This document shows positions 60,801 to 64,000 of a stretch of DNA of 64,000 bases, one piece after another. This DNA is from Marthasterias glacialis (lineage: Eukaryota; Echinodermata; Asteroidea; Forcipulatida; Asteriidae), in contig OU452222.1 of assembly GCA_911728455.2 (NCBI GenBank), forward strand, positions 5,275,108-5,339,107, in the 5' to 3' direction. The notes below the pieces were generated by a model. The model did no database searches and was not told the DNA's origin. It was given only the letters and a program-made list of their open reading frames with translations. Each line of letters starts with the position of its first letter. Position 1 is the stretch's first letter. Position numbers and translations under genes: made by a program.

Positions 60801-63153
60801 CATGTTATGTACACTTTTTAGTTGTATGACACTCCTTCAACTTTTCTTGTCATTTATCATATTTTGTTTTTTTTTCTTTCAAGAATTAGAAAGATTTTTT
60901 TGTGGAAATGTGACCCTCTTTCGCATTAGCACTGGATAGATTTTCATGGTATAATAATTTGATGTAGAATGGACCAAGTGTGGTAGTTGTACATGTATAA
61001 GTTGTGGTAGAACTGTTTCCATTTTCAGTTTATTTTCTTGATACATGTTTAACAACCCTAACCCTCCCAGAATCCTCCAGAATCCTCTTCAGGAAGTTGT
61101 CTGATTGCAGAGGATTGTAGACTGAAGGCCCAAATAACAATTGCTTATCACTGGGCCAAGCATACCAATCTTATCCAAGTCCAACCATTTTGGTGTGGAG
61201 TGACATATGAGTGGAGGATAGTGGAGGATTGAGGTTGCCCATGGGCAAGTGGGCCTAGGGAGTAAGAGTTTTAACCAATTGGCACCGGATGTCGTGCTTA
61301 CATGAAAATATTGTCTGAGCCAGCAAACGGGTGTCATTTAAACACTCCATTGTGTAATAACGGAAATTCCACGACTGAGCTCACGCTATTTAATGCTCCG
61401 TTTCACCCGCACAAAGAGGAAACATGGTCTTAAACATTTTGCTGATTTTTCAACCATTATGCTGGGGTTGTTGTGTAATCCCCGATTCAGACCTTTGTCC
61501 TTTTCGTTCCAAGAAGAGGATTACGAGACATCGAGAGGCTTCCACAATTGTTTAGTCATTATATTTCGGCTCAAAGGATGCAAGTCAGAATGAACCGGGG
61601 ATCCAGCCTTGGTTCCAGGTTTAGTACCTATCCTCTGCCGTATGTAGCTCACGGCGGAGGTTTTGCATCTCAAGGTGCATGAATTTGACATTTTCTCAAT
61701 GGAGAAAACAAAAATCCTGGTGCTACAAAGAGAATTTTTGTTTTTACGTGGCTTTGTCAAGGTTTCTTTGTGCCAGGGACACTCTCAAAGAAAAATGATT
61801 CCGGCAATTCCGATAAAATAATCCTGTCAGGCTGGATGGGAAAAAATTGAAGATTTAGGGCAGAAACTGGTTGAAGATCATTTGGATGTAATATTGTAGC
61901 TGCTTGTACATGTGTATCGTATCTTTGAAGTGTAATATACATGTAGAAATTCCTCATGGTGACTGCCTTCTTGGTTTTCCCTTTTTTTTCCCCCCTTCTC
62001 CCCTTTAAATTATGTAAGACTTGTTCTCGATCACCCATTTATAGAAACCCCAGTTTGCCCCACAAATTGATCAGTCTGATAAATTTAGAATTGTTGCTGC
62101 CGTAGTTGTTGTACATGTAAGTGTACGTTCAAGTCAGAAAGCCGCCATTAATTTCAGAGTTGTCCAGTTGTACACATTCAGTGGAATGAGTTTTTGACTG
62201 GACATCATTTTACTGCAATTAGCGAAGTTGTGAGGTTGTTCACAGAGTACCTGGCTTATATCCCATGCCCAAGACTGCAGGGGCCAAACAGTCTGGTCCC
62301 TGTTTGGTTGAAGTGAAAATCAGAATTCATTATTGCTGTTGCTGACAGGGAACATGACGGTAAAGATGGTGGCATGCATGATGAAGGTCTGTTACATGTC
62401 CAGATTGGCTGCGGCTGTGGCTGCGGCTGTGGCTAAATCACTAGTTTAACATGCGCTGAAGCATAGGCTGCCATTGGTAACACCCTTTATAGCAATCACC
62501 GCAGCCGTAGCCGCCAGTTTGGACATGGCCTATCTATCATTCTGGAATGTCTTGTGTTGTACATATGTATGCTTTTCATTTGTACTGTGATACTGATTTG
62601 TAGCTGTAATTTTTATGTACACTACCTTCAGCTCTTATGGAAATCTTACATCAGGAATGACTAACAGTAACAGTACATGTAGTTGAGATGTCCACTTGGA
62701 GTTGTAATGCGTTGTATACTCTGTGTTTTAGGTAATAGGTTCTAATCCGACTGGAGGTACATTTTACCCGTGTAATTTTTTTCTCCTAGGGTCTGAAAGC
62801 ACTTGGCATGCACCGGTGGACAGATTGTAGATTGTGTTCTTTAATGTTGCCAAGTTCATTTCATTCATTGGTGAAGGAGCTAAACAAACAATTGTAGATA
62901 ACTAATTTGTTCCCCTCCCCCCTACCCCATCTTTTTTTCAGGCGTTATATCTCGACGAGGAACCACCAACTTACCAGACGCTGTTTACATGTTCAATGTG
63001 ACTGCGAGGGATAATGGAAACACACACACCTCCTACGCACTTGTTACAGTACAGGTAAATGACATCAACGACAACTCTCCAGTGTTCCCAGATTGTGGCT
63101 CCTACACCCCGGAAGTATCTGAGGATGCAGTAGATCAACAATTTGTCATCAAG
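41943..63153 (+). CDS. Large cadherin-superfamily protein, 3'-incomplete, 7 coding exons seen
   Basis: This encodes the N-terminal part of a calcium-dependent cell-adhesion protein. Seven exons join in phase into 868 residues without a stop, and the gene continues past the window. Seen: a hydrophobic signal peptide (residues about 13-27); two degenerate cadherin repeats (about 29-219); a clear third (220-323, with AEN, DQD and ARD calcium motifs); an RQRR furin-type site (342-345); then repeats 4-8 ending DVDEPP (435-440), PPQF (539-542), DINDCSPKF (636-644), DVNDEPPVF (739-747) and DINDNSPVF (838-846), and the start of a ninth. No EGF, laminin-G, transmembrane or catenin-binding part is inside the window, so classical (type III), Fat-like or other large cadherin cannot be told apart. 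Start chosen: first ATG, in a good context (CAACCATGG), directly before the signal peptide. Confidence 0.94.
45990..46390. promoter_or_regulatory. Candidate intronic enhancer
   Basis: A block richer in GC than the rest of the intron, without repeat features or long frames. It ends in a cluster with GGCTAATTAAAAAG (homeodomain core TAATTA) and a perfect octamer ATTTGCAT (46375-46382). The palindrome TCATGATCATGA lies near 46252. Function is inferred only from composition and motifs. Confidence 0.25.
46464..46560 (+). repeat. Dispersed repeat (GGCAAGGCACTTTTCC family)
   Basis: GGCAAGGCACTTTTCCTTGG, GGCACCTCTATGAAGGAAAT and GGGCACCGGGGCAATGA. Relatives lie at 53125-53195, 59625-59760 (minus) and around the insertion at 8151-8925. 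Confidence 0.6.
46652..46855 (+). repeat. Single copy of the CCTCCAAAAT element
   Basis: CCACCAAAATCCTCCACTCT ... CAGCCCCAAATCATACAAAGT ... AATAGGATTTGGAAG, collinear with the pair at 21926-22275. The 5' part has a local duplication of ACTCTATTTAGAT. Confidence 0.55.
47928..48241. mobile_element. MITE with ATCGGTGTTCTCCCCA ends
   Basis: ATCGGTGTTCTCCCCA at the left is mirrored by TGGGGAGAACCCTGAT at the right; 314 bases. No clear target duplication. Confidence 0.65.
48838..49015 (+). repeat. Dispersed repeat (GACCCAATTCACCYGACG family)
   Basis: Second copy of the repeat at 24922-25090: GACCCAATTCACCTGACG, ATCACAATAATCTTGGTTGC, GTTATCCAGTGTGGTG, GGCACAGTCAGCGG. Confidence 0.65.
51758..51863 (-). 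mobile_element. Short retroelement end with (AAAT)n tail
   Basis: GGCTACCCTGTCTAAATAAA then a run of AAAT units. The reverse complement resembles 28088-28130 (TTATTTAGCCAGGGTAACCCC), so it is a shared repeat end with an A-rich tail. Confidence 0.5.
53600..54840 (+). mobile_element. CR1/L2-type LINE, 5'-truncated, reverse transcriptase broken
   Basis: The first frame (53617-54015) has DHSTLIHRFN, LAWFQSYLSNR, LPQGSIIGP and the catalytic YADD motif in FHIYADDTQIY. It then meets a stop, and related sequence continues in other frames (near VRNLGVIMD and QRIQNKAA). The last frame reads ITPYLTRLHWLPVSKRVNFK to RLWNTLPSTI. The 3' end has the AAGCGCTTAGTT ... AAGCGCTA hairpin and ATGT repeats. It is an inactive fossil. 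Confidence 0.9.
55470..55652 (+). CDS. Cadherin coding exon 2
   Basis: The acceptor is CCCTGTTACAG and the donor GTACGG. It closes repeat 4 with VIVNVGDVDEPP and opens repeat 5 (ASDPEGSTVRFFLKSG). It lies 12.3 kb after coding exon 1, but the frame is kept. Confidence 0.94.
55757..55995 (+). repeat. Dispersed repeat of the GTTGACCAACCATTT family
   Basis: CTACTCTTGGTAACTTTTTC, GTTGCCCAACCATTTGTG, GGTGGCACAACT, GCATTCACCACATGATAT, AACCACAGTGGATGGTATTG. It lies between cadherin coding exons 2 and 3. Confidence 0.65.
56042..56273 (+). CDS. Cadherin coding exon 3
   Basis: The acceptor is TTTGATGTCAG and the donor GTAAGA. GLFEVDENSGWIKTK ... YILSVYAEDATGN completes repeat 5, and PPQF marks the linker to repeat 6. 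Confidence 0.95.
56430..56722 (-). mobile_element. tRNA-derived SINE
   Basis: On the minus strand it starts TGGCGTGGTCGAGCAGTCAA (tRNA-Ser-like A box), GACTCTTAGCTCTAG, then a B-box-like GTTTGAGTCTCGG. The body is shared with 23455-23700. Confidence 0.7.
57284..57491 (+). CDS. Cadherin coding exon 4
   Basis: The acceptor is TCTCTTTCCAG and the donor GTATGT. It holds the core of repeat 6: VTYEILNND, IGTSGIITL, and YFLNVKATESG in place of the usual A-D-G motif, so calcium binding may be partly altered here. Confidence 0.94.
58008..58212 (+). repeat. Dispersed repeat of the GTTGACCAACCATTT family
   Basis: GTTAGCCCTCCTACTTTGG, AACCAAACCATTTGAAACC, GTGTGTGTGTGTACAGTG, TTCAACACCACAGTGGATTA, TGGTCAGACAGTTAATG. 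It is the most complete of the four copies at the right end; the ends of the family also appear at 6640-6775 and 10455-10500. Confidence 0.65.
58433..58544 (+). CDS. Cadherin coding exon 5
   Basis: The acceptor is TCTCTTGGCAG and the donor GTAGTT. VNVEVLDINDCSPKF is the classic inter-repeat linker, and FREVDE is the start of repeat 7. Confidence 0.95.
58739..59131 (+). CDS. Cadherin coding exon 6
   Basis: The acceptor is ACACTAG and the donor GTAGGG. It covers most of repeat 7 (ATDCDSGTNSILTYTL, RLDYD, MKDVNDEPPVF) and the first half of repeat 8 (VDEDADSGYKIGTVYASD, FQIDSSTG). Confidence 0.96.
61271..61874 (-). mobile_element. TTAA-type MITE, reverse orientation
   Basis: Left end TTAACCAATTGGCACCGG; the body is reversed (GAGCCAGCAAACGG, CAGACCTTTGTCC, GACATTTTCTCAATGGAG, GGCTTTGTCAAGG), with the right end CAGAAACTGGTTGAA slightly decayed. 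Confidence 0.75.
62395..62527. mobile_element. Foldback element (GGCTGCGGCTGTGGCT type)
   Basis: CATGTCCAGATTGGCTGCGG with CTGTGGCTGCGGC is mirrored by CCGCAGCCGTAGCCGCCAGT and TTGGACATG. Related to 2954-3066. Confidence 0.75.
62942..63153 (+). CDS. Cadherin coding exon 7 (last in window)
   Basis: The acceptor is TTTTTTTCAG and the donor GTTTGT. VYMFNVTARDNGNTHTS and DINDNSPVF finish repeat 8; YTPEVSEDAVDQQFVIK begins repeat 9. It ends on a codon boundary, and the next exon lies beyond base 64000. Confidence 0.95.
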
Positions 63154-64000
63154 GTTTGTTTTTTTAACATTGACATTTACCCCCCCCCCCACCACACACC
63201 CCAACAACATCTACAAATATTAACAAGTACACCCACTAGAAATCAGAATTGTCATGCTCTTTCATTCAATGTTATTACCGTAATTTTGTCTCATTATTTT
63301 TAATACACTTTTCTCCTTGGTAAATGTACACTTTGATCTTCAGCAACAGAGGTAAATGCTACGCTGGAAACAGAGTATCTTTCTCGCCCACACATTGCTT
63401 TGATACGAGAAACTGCACAAAAGAAGCAAGGTGGTTTGGCAACTAAACAACAGTGTATTGTGTACAGTACATTTTTGTGTATTCAGGGGTCGTCTTTACG
63501 ATTTAAACAAACGAACCATGAACGCCTATATTGGCCACTGGGCTTGATACCCATCTCTTACACCACACCTTGAAAGATTACAGGCCTGTGATTTACCACA
63601 TCCGTCTTCCTTTATCTTCCTTTAAACATTTCTTAAGGGGGAAGAAAGATGCAGCCGATGTTCAAACCTCTAGTTTAGTGATTGATGTGGTGTCCAGAGT
63701 CTGTCACTTATCTAAAATGTAACACCCTAGAAGTTCAGGGGGATGTCGAAGATGAGTGCAACCAGATTTTTAGGATTTTCATTGGACCATCTCTACCGAG
63801 TTGACCAACCATTTTGCAGGGTTTGTATGGTGACACAACTGTGCATACACCTAATTGTGTACAGTTTAGTCAGTAGTCACCCTGTGGTATGTTGCAGGCT
63901 GGCATTGTGTGTGTCTGTCATTTAAAAGCCATGTGGATGATTAAATGGTCAGACAGTAAGAGGGTTTATAATGACACCCCTGCGACTAGCAATCAGAACA
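63154..64000 (+). other. Start of the next cadherin intron
   Basis: Follows donor GTTTGT. It has a C run at 63181-63190 and a copy of the GTTGACCAACCATTT repeat (63725-63965: GAGTTGACCAACCATTTTGC, GGTGACACAACT, GGCTGGCATTGTGTG, ATGGTCAGACAGTAAGAGGG). No exon is seen before the window ends. Confidence 0.7.

Larger units (their letters stand above)
59132..62941 (+). other. 3.8-kb cadherin intron
   Basis: Holds a dispersed repeat (59625-59760, minus), a CCTCCAAAAT element (61066-61240, minus), a reversed MITE (61271-61874) and a foldback (62395-62527). Nothing else recognised; the reading frame of repeat 8 joins directly across it. Confidence 0.8.

Overview
This window is animal nuclear DNA. 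It holds two intron-rich protein-coding genes on the + strand, separated by AT-rich intergenic sequence and filled with many small dispersed repeats. The first gene is a clear animal EDC4. The second is a large multi-repeat cadherin. The repeats are tRNA-derived SINEs, short inverted-repeat (MITE/foldback) elements, 3' ends of CR1/L2-type LINEs and frequent ACATGTACATGT motifs. Together they suggest a marine invertebrate deuterostome, most likely an echinoderm such as a sea star. The species is an inference and was not checked by search.

Left part (1500-33620): EDC4 (Ge-1/HEDLS), the scaffold of the mRNA decapping complex in P-bodies. I could place 24 coding exons with GT/AG borders. Their phases join without a break to give 1396 residues plus a TAG stop; the human protein is about 1400 residues. 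The true N-terminus lies upstream of base 1. The order is: short N-terminal tail, WD40 propeller (exons 4-12), Ser/Thr/Pro-rich and acidic linker (mostly the 898-base exon 14), coiled-coil region (exons 17-22) and C-terminal helical domain (exons 22-24). The exon 6/7 junction is the only uncertain join.

The EDC4 introns carry most of the repeats: several copies of a roughly 500-750 bp TTAA-flanked MITE, tRNA-like SINEs, palindromic foldback elements and a 2.6 kb array of a 40-bp minisatellite in intron 22. That array resembles a coding segment of the exon just upstream of it. Intron 23 contains an inverted repeat whose two arms each look like a histone mRNA 3'-end processing signal.

Middle (33621-41861): the EDC4 3' flank, AT-rich intergenic DNA, and a candidate cadherin promoter/first non-coding exon near 39990-40330, with a perfect CRE and a consensus splice donor. 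Right part (41943 to beyond 64000): the cadherin gene. Seven coding exons (868 residues, in phase) encode a signal peptide, eight cadherin repeats and the start of a ninth, with a furin-type RQRR site after the third repeat. A 12.3 kb first coding intron holds a broken LINE reverse transcriptase and a conserved-looking block with POU/homeodomain-type sites. The two genes are neighbours; nothing in the sequence suggests that they act together.
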